NCBI GenBank assembly: GCA_039811865.1
Contig: JBDHZK010000012.1
Coordinates: 1-30,153, forward strand
DNA from: JBDHZK01 sp039811865
GTDB lineage: Bacteria; Actinomycetota; Actinomycetes; Propionibacteriales; Propionibacteriaceae
Reading direction: 5' to 3'
DNA length: 30,153 nucleotides
Positions within the stretch are counted from its first letter, which is position 1, and every line of letters begins with the position of its first letter. Below, piece after piece: positions 16,560 to 24,612 of this stretch. Under the pieces are notes generated by a model, which did no database searches, was not told the origin of the DNA, and was given only the letters and a program-made list of their open reading frames with translations. The position numbers and the translations under genes are program-made.

Positions 16560-16856
16560 CTAGCTGTACTGGACGAACCCCCAGGCGAGGCCCGGGAGGG
16601 GGACGACCACGCTGACCACCTGTGAGGCCCCGATGAAGCCGGTCCGGACTCGCCATCTGGGTGGTCGATCGCGCCGGAATAGCCCCCTCAAGATCAGTGC
16701 CCTACCCAACAGGACGATCGCCGCAGCCAGCGCAAGCCCAAGATTCGGCGGCCTGCACGGCATGGCAGTCCAGTGGTCGGGGTGGCCGGCAGGCTCGTCA
16801 GCTCCTCGGGTCTTGTCCTTGGCCGCTTGATCGAGCACCTTCTTCCGATCCCTCAC
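16560..16856 (-). CDS. Putative small membrane protein
   Basis: An ORF of 98 codons runs opposite to glgX and glgE. The N-terminal third is charged and hydrophilic. A hydrophobic helix follows (LGLALAAAIVLLGRALIL, about residues 39-56), then a basic loop (RRDRPPRWRVR) and a second hydrophobic stretch near the C-terminus (GASQVVSVVVPLPGLAWGFV). That pattern looks like a two-helix membrane protein. The GTG at 16838, with AGGGA about 10 nt upstream, may be the true start instead of the GTG at 16856. Third-position GC is lower than in neighbouring genes, so its reality is uncertain. I do not recognise a family. If real, its promoter overlaps that of the divergent glgE. Confidence 0.5.
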   Translation of the reverse strand: MRDRKKVLDQAAKDKTRGADEPAGHPDHWTAMPCRPPNLGLALAAAIVLLGRALILRGLFRRDRPPRWRVRTGFIGASQVVSVVVPLPGLAWGFVQYS

Positions 16857-16875
16857 AAGGGCGAGCGTCAGGGAT

Positions 16876-16881
16876 TAGGTT
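16876..16881 (+). promoter_or_regulatory. glgE: Candidate -10 box for leaderless glgE transcript
   Basis: TAGGTT fits TANNNT and ends 6 nt before the GTG start at 16888, the spacing expected when transcription initiates at the first base of the start codon. No Shine-Dalgarno is seen in the short gap. The -35 region is not clear. Confidence 0.5.
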
Positions 16882-16887
16882 GGCCTC

Positions 16888-18936
16888 GTGACAGCGCAGC
16901 CAATGCCCAGCAGCCCGGACTCCGCCGCCCCAGCCGCCGGTGGAATCGCAGTTGATCTGACCCCCACGACGACCCTCCCGCGCGGGATCGGTCGAATCCC
17001 GGTAACCAAGGTGGAGCCCGTCCTCGAGGGCGGCGCCTACCCCGCCAAGGCCGTCGTCGGCGAACTCATCCCCATCCGCGCCAAGGTCTTCCGCGAAGGC
17101 CACGACTCGGTGAACGCCTCGGTCATCCTGACCAGCCCCTCTGGCGTCACCCATCGCGTCGACATGACCGCGCTTGAGCCGAAGGGCCTGGACCCATGGG
17201 AGGCCTGGGTCCGCCTCGATGAGATGGGCCTGTGGACCTTCCGCGTCGAAGGCTGGTCCGACCCCTGGGGAACCTGGCTCCACACCGCCGAGATCAAGCT
17301 GCCCGCCGAGATCGACGTCGACTTGGTCTGCATGGAGGGCAAGGCGCTGTTCGAGAAGACGGCCACCCTGGCCGAGGAGGCCGGCGACCCGGTGACCGGG
17401 TCGATCCTGCGGGCGTCCGCGATCATGCTGATCCCACAACGCCCGGGCGACGAACTGCTCGAGGTCGCCACGCAAAGTGGCGTGAAGAAGGCAATGGTCA
17501 AGTACGGGCCGCGCGAGCTGATCTCCCCGAGCGCCGACTTCCCGATCTTCGCCGACCGCAAGAAGGCGCTGTTCAGCTCCTGGTATGAGTTCTTCCCCCG
17601 TTCGCAGGGCGCTACCTACGACGCAGACACCGACACCTGGACGTCCGGCAACTTCGACAGCTCCCACGAGCGTCTCGAGGCGGCCGCGGCCATGGGCTTC
17701 GACGTCATCTACCTGCCGCCGATCCACCCAATCGGCAACGCGTTCAAGAAGGGCAAGAACAACACCCTGAACGCCACCGACAAGGACCCGGGTTCGCCTT
17801 GGGCCATCGGCAGCGGCGACGGCGGCCACGACGCGATCCATCCCGACCTCGGTGACTGGGACGCCTTCGACCGATTCGTGGCCAAGACCAACGAGCTGGG
17901 CATGGAGGTCGCGCTCGACTTCGCCCTGCAGGCGTCCCCCGATCACCCCTGGGTGAAGTCGCACCCGGAGTGGTTCACCACCCGACTGGACGGCACCATC
18001 GCCTACGCCGAGAACCCGCCGAAGAAGTATCAGGACATCTACCCGATCAACTTCGACAACGACCCCGACGGCATCTACAACGAGGCCCTGCGCTGCCTGC
18101 GTCTGTGGATGTCCCACGGGGTCCGGATCTTCCGCGTGGACAACCCGCACACCAAGCCGGTGGAGTTCTGGGGCTGGATCATGAAGCAGATCCGCGAAAC
18201 CGACCCGGACGTCCTGTTCCTGGCCGAGGCGTTCACCAAGCCCGAGATGATGGCCGCCCTCGGCACGGTCGGCTATCACCAGTCGTACACCTACTACACG
18301 TGGCGCAACTCCAAGTGGGAACTCGAGACCTACATGCACGAGCTCTCCCGCGACACCGACTCGTTCTATCGGCCGAACTTCTTCGTCAACACCCCGGACA
18401 TCAACCCCACCTACCTGCAGACGCAAAACCCGGCGGCCTTCGCGATCCGGGCCGTCCTGGCCGCGACGCTGTCGCCGTCGTGGGGCGTCTACTCCGGGTA
18501 TGAGTTGTTCGAGGGCAGGCCGCTGAAGCCGGGCGGCGAAGAGTACCTGGACAGCGAGAAGTACGAGTACCGGCCGCGCAACTACAACGCCGAGCCGAAC
18601 CTCAACGTGCTGATGGGCCGCCTCAACGAGATCCGGCGGGCGCATCCCGCGCTGCAGCAACTGCGTCAGATCGAGTTCCACGAGGCTGGCAACCCCAACG
18701 TCATCGCCTTCTCCAAGCACGACGGGGACGACCGCGTGATCGTCATCTGCAGCCTCGACCAGCACAACACCGTGGAGTCGAACGTCTATCTCGACGGCGG
18801 CAAGCTCGGCCGTTCGACCGACAACCTGCGGCTGCGCGACGAACTGACCGGCGCCACGTTCACTTGGGGCGCGAACAACTTCGTCCGGCTCCCACCGGCA
18901 AACCCGGCGCACATCCTGGCCGTGATCGAGGGCTGA
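16888..18936 (+). CDS. glgE: Alpha-1,4-glucan:maltose-1-phosphate maltosyltransferase
   Basis: GlgE (682 aa) extends alpha-1,4-glucan by transferring maltosyl units from maltose-1-phosphate. The N-terminal domain (about residues 20-200; VTKVEPVLEGGAYPAKAV ... LWTFRVEGWSDPWGTW) is the DUF3416 type typical of GlgE. The GH13_3 barrel follows, with YLPPIHPIGNAFKKGKNN and DFALQASPDHPWV. The nucleophile is D418 (FRVDNPHTKP) and the acid/base is E447 (FLAEAFTKP), 29 residues apart as in the Streptomyces enzyme. The NTPDINP segment is also characteristic. The GTG start has a -10 box 6 nt away, so the message is probably leaderless. It is the first gene of a coupled operon with treS, mak and glgB; the stop is separated from the treS TTG by one nucleotide. 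Confidence 0.97.
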   Translation: MTAQPMPSSPDSAAPAAGGIAVDLTPTTTLPRGIGRIPVTKVEPVLEGGAYPAKAVVGELIPIRAKVFREGHDSVNASVILTSPSGVTHRVDMTALEPKGLDPWEAWVRLDEMGLWTFRVEGWSDPWGTWLHTAEIKLPAEIDVDLVCMEGKALFEKTATLAEEAGDPVTGSILRASAIMLIPQRPGDELLEVATQSGVKKAMVKYGPRELISPSADFPIFADRKKALFSSWYEFFPRSQGATYDADTDTWTSGNFDSSHERLEAAAAMGFDVIYLPPIHPIGNAFKKGKNNTLNATDKDPGSPWAIGSGDGGHDAIHPDLGDWDAFDRFVAKTNELGMEVALDFALQASPDHPWVKSHPEWFTTRLDGTIAYAENPPKKYQDIYPINFDNDPDGIYNEALRCLRLWMSHGVRIFRVDNPHTKPVEFWGWIMKQIRETDPDVLFLAEAFTKPEMMAALGTVGYHQSYTYYTWRNSKWELETYMHELSRDTDSFYRPNFFVNTPDINPTYLQTQNPAAFAIRAVLAATLSPSWGVYSGYELFEGRPLKPGGEEYLDSEKYEYRPRNYNAEPNLNVLMGRLNEIRRAHPALQQLRQIEFHEAGNPNVIAFSKHDGDDRVIVICSLDQHNTVESNVYLDGGKLGRSTDNLRLRDELTGATFTWGANNFVRLPPANPAHILAVIEG

Positions 18937-18937
18937 G

Positions 18938-20545
18938 TTGAGCGATCCCGAGTGGTTCAAGACCGCCACCTTCTACGAGGTGATGGTCCGGTCCTTCGCG
19001 GACTCCAACGGTGACGGCATCGGCGACTTCCAGGGTCTGATCGGCAAGCTCGATTACCTGCAGACCCTGGGGGTCGACTGCCTTTGGTTGCCACCCTTCT
19101 TCACCTCGCCGCTGGCCGACGGCGGGTACGACGTTTCGGACTACACCACCGTGCTCCCCGAGCTGGGCACGGTGGCCGACTTCGAGGAGTTGGTGGCCGG
19201 CCTGCATGCCCGGGGCATGCGGGTCATCACCGACTTCGTGATGAACCACACCTCCTCGGCGCACCCGTGGTTCGTCGCGTCCCGCTCCGACCGGTCGGGC
19301 CCCTACGGCGATTACTACGTCTGGCGCGATCAGCCGGACGCCTACTCCGACGCGCGGGTCATCTTCCTCGACACCCACGACTCCAACTGGAGTTTCGACG
19401 AGGTCCGCGGCCAGTACTACTGGCACCGGTTCTACGACCATCAGCCCGACCTGAACTTCGAGAACCCCAAGGTGCTCGAGGAGCTGCTCGACGCCATGCG
19501 GTTCTGGCTCGACAAGGGCATCGACGGCTTCCGCCTGGACGCCGTGCCCTACCTGATCGAGGTCGACGGCACCAACTGCGAGAACCTGCCGGGCACGCAC
19601 GCCGTCCTGAAGGAAGTCCGCCGGATGATCGACGCGGAGTACCCGGGCCGGGCCTTGCTCTGCGAGGCCAACCAGTGGCCGGCCGACGTGATCGAGTACT
19701 TCGGCGAGGACGACGAGTGCCAGATGGCGTTCCACTTCCCGGTGATGCCGCGGCTCTACATGGGCATCGCGAAGGAGTCGCGCGTCCCCATCTCGGAGAT
19801 CCTGGCGGCGACGCCGGCGATCCCACCCGGCTGCCAGTGGGGCACGTTCCTGCGCAACCACGACGAGCTGACCCTCGAGATGGTCACACCGCAGGAGCGG
19901 GACTTCATGTGGGGCCACTACGCCCCGGACCCCAGGATGAAGTGCAACCTGGGCATCCGTCGCCGCCTGGCCCCGCTGGTCGACGGCGACCAGCGCCGCA
20001 TCCGGCTGCTGCACTCGCTGCTGTTCGCCCTGCCCGGCTCCCCCGTCCTGTACTACGGGGACGAGATCGGCATGGGCGACGACATCTGGCTAAACGACCG
20101 CGACGGCGTCCGCACCCCGATGCAGTGGGACGGCTCCCCCAGCGCCGGCTTCTCCACCGCCGATCCGGCCGACTTCTACCTGCCGCTGGTCACGCTGGCC
20201 GGCTACACCCCGGCGGAGGTGAACGTGGCGGATCAGACCAACGATCCGCAGTCGCTGCTCAACTGGGTGCGGGCCGTCCTGCAGCTTCGTCGCTCCCTGG
20301 CGGTGCTCGATCTCGGTGAGTTCAGCGACCTCTCCGGCGACAACGACGCGGTGTTCAGCTTCGCTCGCTTGGACGACCAGATGCGCATCGTTGCGATCAA
20401 CAACTTGTCGGCCAGCGAGCAGGTCACCCAGATTCCCGAGTTGAGCGGGCAGGTGATTCACGGGCGCGCGTTGATCTCGGGCGACCAGGTGAAGTTGGGC
20501 CCCTACGGCTTCGTCTGGTTGTTGAGCCGGCAGGACCCGACATGA
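18938..20545 (+). CDS. treS: Trehalose synthase (maltose alpha-D-glucosyltransferase)
   Basis: TreS (535 aa) interconverts trehalose and maltose and so feeds Mak and GlgE. It matches the mycobacterial enzyme along the whole catalytic region: WFKTATFYEVMVRSF, NGDGIGDF, DFVMNHTSSAHPW, the nucleophile D201 (GFRLDAVPYL), the acid/base E243 (LCEANQWP), FLRNHDELTLEMV, and LPGSPVLYYGDEIGMGD. It lacks the long N-terminal leader of the M. tuberculosis protein and starts right at the barrel. The TTG start lies one nucleotide after the glgE stop, with GAGGG 5 nt upstream. The junction sequence TGAGTTGAGCGAT is exactly repeated before the NUDIX gene. The stop overlaps the mak ATG (ATGA). Separate, coupled treS and mak genes here contrast with the fused TreS-Mak proteins of some bacteria. 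Confidence 0.96.
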   Translation: MSDPEWFKTATFYEVMVRSFADSNGDGIGDFQGLIGKLDYLQTLGVDCLWLPPFFTSPLADGGYDVSDYTTVLPELGTVADFEELVAGLHARGMRVITDFVMNHTSSAHPWFVASRSDRSGPYGDYYVWRDQPDAYSDARVIFLDTHDSNWSFDEVRGQYYWHRFYDHQPDLNFENPKVLEELLDAMRFWLDKGIDGFRLDAVPYLIEVDGTNCENLPGTHAVLKEVRRMIDAEYPGRALLCEANQWPADVIEYFGEDDECQMAFHFPVMPRLYMGIAKESRVPISEILAATPAIPPGCQWGTFLRNHDELTLEMVTPQERDFMWGHYAPDPRMKCNLGIRRRLAPLVDGDQRRIRLLHSLLFALPGSPVLYYGDEIGMGDDIWLNDRDGVRTPMQWDGSPSAGFSTADPADFYLPLVTLAGYTPAEVNVADQTNDPQSLLNWVRAVLQLRRSLAVLDLGEFSDLSGDNDAVFSFARLDDQMRIVAINNLSASEQVTQIPELSGQVIHGRALISGDQVKLGPYGFVWLLSRQDPT

Positions 20546-21861
20546 GCAATCCGTGGTGGGCGGTCATGTCGTCGGCCCGCTGGTTCGCCGGTAAGGGACG
20601 CGACGGTCGGCTCACCGCGGTCGTCCCCCTCGCCTGGTACACCCCAGTCGGAGAACTGCCGGCCATTCGCCCGGAGATCGCCGAGGTGACCTATCCGGAC
20701 GGTTCGATCGAGCTGTACCAGTTGCTGGCCGGCTACCAGCGGCCCGGGGACGGATCATCGTCGGAGTTGGGCCTGGTCGAGGTGGCCGGTCTGGGCGAGG
20801 TGGCGTTGCACGACGCCGCCCGGGATCCCGACCTGCTCGGCCATCTGCTCGGCGCCTGGCTGGCGGCGCCGACGTCCGGCAACGGCGTGGACGTCGTCTG
20901 GGTCGACACCGCCGGGTTGTCGCCCCGCCTGCCGGCGCGCGTCTTTTCGGGCGAGCAGTCGAACACCTCGATCATGTTCGGCGACGTCGCCATGGCCAAA
21001 CTGTTTCGTCGGCTGGAGCCGGGCCGAAGCCTCGACGTCGAGGTGCACGCGGCTTTGGCGCAGGCCGGCTCGAGGGCCGCGGCTCATCTGTTCGGCTGGC
21101 AGTCGGGCAGTTGGACGACGAGCACCAAGACGCCCTGGGAGGCCGACCTCGGCATGGTCGTGGCCAAGCTGCCCGAGGCTCGTGACGGCTGGGAGCTGGC
21201 GCTCGCCGCCTGCGCGGCCGAGCGCTCTTTCGCCGCGGAAGCGCGGGCGCTCGGCGCGGCCTTGGCGCAGGTGCACTCGCAGTTGGCGGCCGCCTTCGGC
21301 ACGCAGACCTTGCTGGGCGACGCGGTGGCCGACACGATGACCCGGCGCTTCGAGGCTGCGCGGGAGCAGGCGTCCGTGCTGGACGGGGTCGACGTCGAGG
21401 GCGCCTTCGCGCCGGTGCGGGGCCGGGAGCTGCGCGGGCAGCGCGTCCACGGGGACTTCCACCTCGGACAAACGCTGTCCACCGCCGACGGGTGGAAGAT
21501 CATCGATTTCGAAGGCGAACCCATGAAATCGATGGCGCAGCGGCGTGAATTCGACTCCGTTTGGCGGGACGTCGCCGGGATGCTCCGGTCGTTCGACTAC
21601 GCCCGCAGCGGCCACGCCCAGCCTGGGGGGGCAGCGGCACTGGGCTGGGCCAAACAGGCCCGGCGCGCCTTCTTGCAGGGCTATGGTGCCGACCCGGACG
21701 CACCCGCGTCCGAGCTGGCCGCCTATGAGCTTGACAAGGCGATTTACGAGGTCGTCTACGAGGTACGAAATCGCCCCGATTGGGTCCACATCCCCGCCGG
21801 AGCAGTCCATGATTTGACCAGCACCCCGGCCGGGCCGGGAGGAACCAGACAGGAGCAGTGA
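20542..21861 (+). CDS. mak: Maltokinase
   Basis: Mak (also Pep2; 439 aa) phosphorylates maltose with ATP to give maltose-1-phosphate for GlgE. The N-terminal cap begins WWAVMSSARWFAGKGRD, a signature of this family, with a small beta-rich domain to about residue 90. The C-terminal kinase lobe has the catalytic loop HGDFHLGQ with H303, D305 and H307, and the metal-binding D322 in KIIDFEGEP. A Val-Tyr-Glu helix (DKAIYEVVYEVRNRP) near the end is also typical. The ATG overlaps the treS stop, and the TGA stop shares its last base with the glgB ATG, so the gene is tightly coupled on both sides. Function is assigned from family and operon. Confidence 0.95.
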   Translation: MSNPWWAVMSSARWFAGKGRDGRLTAVVPLAWYTPVGELPAIRPEIAEVTYPDGSIELYQLLAGYQRPGDGSSSELGLVEVAGLGEVALHDAARDPDLLGHLLGAWLAAPTSGNGVDVVWVDTAGLSPRLPARVFSGEQSNTSIMFGDVAMAKLFRRLEPGRSLDVEVHAALAQAGSRAAAHLFGWQSGSWTTSTKTPWEADLGMVVAKLPEARDGWELALAACAAERSFAAEARALGAALAQVHSQLAAAFGTQTLLGDAVADTMTRRFEAAREQASVLDGVDVEGAFAPVRGRELRGQRVHGDFHLGQTLSTADGWKIIDFEGEPMKSMAQRREFDSVWRDVAGMLRSFDYARSGHAQPGGAAALGWAKQARRAFLQGYGADPDAPASELAAYELDKAIYEVVYEVRNRPDWVHIPAGAVHDLTSTPAGPGGTRQEQ

Positions 21862-23819
21862 TGGCACACGATAAGTTCGGCGGTCTGACGGGGTGGGATC
21901 TCGAGGGCTTTCATAACGGCGGCGACACCGAACTGTGGAAGCGGCTCGGCGCCCACGTGGTCACGGTCCACGACGACGAACGCGGCGAGATCTCGGGCAC
22001 GCGCTTCGCGGTCTGGGCACCCAATGCCCGGTCCGTTCGACTGAACGCCGATTTCAACTACTGGACCGGCGACCAGATGGAACTCATCCCCGGTTCGGGC
22101 GTGTGGGGCCTGTTCGTCGAGGGCGTCGACGAGGGCGCGCTGTACAAGTACAACATCGAGTGCTCCGACGGGGTTTGGCGCGAAAAGATCGACCCGATGG
22201 CGCGCTTCGCCGAGCGGGCACCGTCCAACGCCAGCATCGTTTACGAGAGCAAGTACGTCTGGGCCGACGGCGACTGGATGACCAAGCGCTCGGCATCCCA
22301 GCCGCACCGCGAGCCGATGAGCATCTACGAGGTGCATCTGGGCTCGTGGCGCCGGGGCAAGACCTACCTCGAACTCGCCGAGGAGCTCGTGGAGTACGTC
22401 ACCTGGCAGGGCTACACCCACGTCGAGTTCCTGCCGGTCACCGAGCATCCGTTCGAGCCGTCGTGGGGTTACCAGGTCACCAACTACTTCGCCCCGATGA
22501 GTCGGCTGGGTCGTCCGGACGAGTTCCGCTACCTGGTCGACCGGCTGCACCAGGCCGGCGTCGGCGTCATCCTCGACTGGGTTCCGGGACACTTCCCGAA
22601 GGACGAGTGGGCGATGGGCCGCTACGACGGCACCGCGCTTTACGAGCATGCGGATCCGCGCCAGGGCGAGCACAAGGACTGGGGCACCTACATCTTCAAC
22701 TACGGCCGCAACGAGGTGAAGTCGTTCCTCGTCTCCAACGCGCTGTACTGGGTGACCGACTTCCACATCGACGCCCTGCGGGTGGACGCCGTGGCGTCCA
22801 TGCTCTACCTGGACTACTCGCGCGAGCCGGGCGAATGGGTGCCGAACGTCCACGGCGGCAACCACAACCTGGAGGCCATCGACTTCCTGCGCTACGTCAA
22901 CCGGCACCTGTATGAGCGCGTCCCGGGCGTGGTCATGATCGCCGAGGAATCGACCTCCTTCGACGGAGTCACCAAGCCGGTGCACAACGGCGGCCTGGGC
23001 TTCGGCTTCAAGTGGAACATGGGCTGGATGAACGACTCGTTGCGCTACCTGGCGCTGGAGCCGATCTACCGGCAGTACCACCACCACGACATGACGTTCG
23101 CAATGGTCTACGCGTACACCGAGAACTTCATCTTGCCGATCAGCCATGACGAGGTCGTCCACGGCAAGGGCTCGATGATGAACAAGGTGCCCCAGGACGA
23201 CTGGCGCAAGTTCGCGACCCTGCGCGCGTTCTACTCGTTCATGTGGAGCTTCCCCGGCAAGCAACTGCTCTTCATGGGCTGCGAGTTCGGGCAGCGCCGC
23301 GAATTCGACGAGTCGACCTCGCTGGAGTGGTGGGTCTCCGACCTTTGGGGTCACGGCGGCCTGCAGCGTCTCCTCAAGGACCTGAACGAGGTCTACAAAG
23401 CGCACCCCGCCTTGTGGAAGCTCGACACCGACCCCGCCGGCTTCGCCTGGATCAACGCCAACGACGCCGGATCGAACGTGTACTCGTTCATCCGCACCGA
23501 CGGGGAGCAAAAGGTCGCTTGCGCGATCAACTTCTCCTCCGAGCCCTGGACCAACTACCGCCTCGGGCTGCCGAACGCCGGCACCTGGAAGGAGATCTTG
23601 AACTCCGACGCCGCCGTGTACGACGGCTCGGGCAGCTACGGCAATCTCGGCCAGGTCGAGGCCGTCGAGGAGCCCTACGACGGCCAGCCCGCCAGTGCGC
23701 ACATCTGCATCCCGCCGCTGGGCGCGGTTTGGTTCCGCTACGACGCGCCGGAAGCTGAGTTGGAGCCGGCCGCGCAGCCGGCCGCCTCCGCGGACGCCGA
23801 CGCCGACCTCGCCGGATGA
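21861..23819 (+). CDS. glgB: 1,4-alpha-glucan branching enzyme
   Basis: GlgB (652 aa) creates alpha-1,6 branches in the glucan made by GlgE. An N-terminal CBM48 domain (about residues 38-115; GTRFAVWAPNARSVRLNADFNYW) leads into a GH13_9 barrel. Motifs are EFLPVTEHPFEPSWGYQVTNYF, the nucleophile D309 (ALRVDAVASML), the acid/base E362 (MIAEESTS; 53 residues apart as in E. coli) and PISHDEVVHGKGSM. Many GlgB proteins are about 730 residues with an extra N-terminal domain, which is missing here. A low-complexity Ala/Asp tail (PAASADADADLAG) ends the protein. I take the ATG at 21861 rather than the GTG at 21858, because AGGAG at 21851-21855 is then 5 nt away. Confidence 0.96.
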   Translation: MAHDKFGGLTGWDLEGFHNGGDTELWKRLGAHVVTVHDDERGEISGTRFAVWAPNARSVRLNADFNYWTGDQMELIPGSGVWGLFVEGVDEGALYKYNIECSDGVWREKIDPMARFAERAPSNASIVYESKYVWADGDWMTKRSASQPHREPMSIYEVHLGSWRRGKTYLELAEELVEYVTWQGYTHVEFLPVTEHPFEPSWGYQVTNYFAPMSRLGRPDEFRYLVDRLHQAGVGVILDWVPGHFPKDEWAMGRYDGTALYEHADPRQGEHKDWGTYIFNYGRNEVKSFLVSNALYWVTDFHIDALRVDAVASMLYLDYSREPGEWVPNVHGGNHNLEAIDFLRYVNRHLYERVPGVVMIAEESTSFDGVTKPVHNGGLGFGFKWNMGWMNDSLRYLALEPIYRQYHHHDMTFAMVYAYTENFILPISHDEVVHGKGSMMNKVPQDDWRKFATLRAFYSFMWSFPGKQLLFMGCEFGQRREFDESTSLEWWVSDLWGHGGLQRLLKDLNEVYKAHPALWKLDTDPAGFAWINANDAGSNVYSFIRTDGEQKVACAINFSSEPWTNYRLGLPNAGTWKEILNSDAAVYDGSGSYGNLGQVEAVEEPYDGQPASAHICIPPLGAVWFRYDAPEAELEPAAQPAASADADADLAG

Positions 23820-23820
23820 G

Positions 23821-24597
23821 TTGAGCGATTTCTCGATCGAGATCCTCGTCGCCGATGGCGTCGGGATCCTGAGTTGGGGTCCGACGGCCTCGCTGGACGC
23901 ACTCAGCGAGGCCGTCGGCCTTACCAGCGCGGAGTTGCTGGCCAGGCCGGAGCTGCGCCGGGTCGAGGTCGTCATCGACACCGACGATCGGGTTGGGCGG
24001 CGAGCGCTGCACCGGGCCGGCTTCCGCCTGGAGGGAATCCGCCGGGCCGCGTTGGTTGCCGACGACGGTTATGCCGACGCCGCGGTCTACGCGCGCTTGG
24101 CCGATGACAGCGTCGGCGGGCCGCACGGGTTCTCGGGCGTGATGAACTCCGTGCTCCCCCGCAAGCGCTGCATCGCCCACGCACTCGTGCGGGACGTCGC
24201 CGGGCGGGTGTGCGTACTTGAGACCACCTTCAAGTCCGACTGGGAATTGCCCGGCGGAATCGTGGAAACCAACGAGTCGCCCCGGCAGGGCTGCGAGCGC
24301 GAGATCACCGAGGAACTGGGCCTGGAGCTGAGCGTTGGCCGACTGCTGGTCGTCGATTGGCTGGGGCCTTACCTCGGCTGGGAGGACGCTCTCGAGCTGA
24401 TCTTCGACGCCGGCGTCCTCAGCCGCGAGCAGGTGGCGGCCGTCGTGCCGGACGCGTTCGAGGTGCGGGGAGTGCACTGGCTCGACCTCGCCGAGGCCCT
24501 GCCCTACCTGGCGCCCTTCGCCCGCGGGCGACTCGGTGCGGCCGTGGCCGCGTTGAGCGGCGAGACCGTATACCTGGAGCGCGGCCGCCCGGTCTGA
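23821..24597 (+). CDS. GNAT-remnant / NUDIX hydrolase two-domain protein
   Basis: The 258-residue product has two parts. Residues 44-95 (VEVVIDTDDRVGRRALHRAGFRLEGIRRAAL) resemble the C-terminal half of a GNAT acetyltransferase, but the acetyl-CoA-binding half is missing. Residues about 103-250 form a NUDIX hydrolase with a complete box from G146 to L168: G-x5-E152-x7-R160-E161-x2-E164-E165-x-G167. NUDIX proteins cleave nucleoside diphosphates linked to another group; the substrate here is unknown, though a sugar nucleotide would fit the glg context. The TTG start follows the glgB stop by one nucleotide and repeats the glgE/treS junction TGAGTTGAGCGAT. The shared junction and close spacing place it in the GlgE operon as its last gene. 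Confidence 0.88.
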   Translation: MSDFSIEILVADGVGILSWGPTASLDALSEAVGLTSAELLARPELRRVEVVIDTDDRVGRRALHRAGFRLEGIRRAALVADDGYADAAVYARLADDSVGGPHGFSGVMNSVLPRKRCIAHALVRDVAGRVCVLETTFKSDWELPGGIVETNESPRQGCEREITEELGLELSVGRLLVVDWLGPYLGWEDALELIFDAGVLSREQVAAVVPDAFEVRGVHWLDLAEALPYLAPFARGRLGAAVAALSGETVYLERGRPV

Positions 24598-24612
24598 ACC
24601 AGCCGCAAGCCC

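Noticed and set aside
16798..18969. Long minus-strand ORF (723 codons) opposite glgE
   Set aside because: It mirrors glgE exactly, has no recognised motif and its product is rich in Val/Gly/Arg/Asp/Leu, as expected from the antisense frame of a GC-rich gene.
21756..23981. Long minus-strand ORF (741 codons) opposite glgB
   Set aside because: Same reasoning: glgB is intact with all catalytic motifs on the plus strand, and the antisense product resembles no family.
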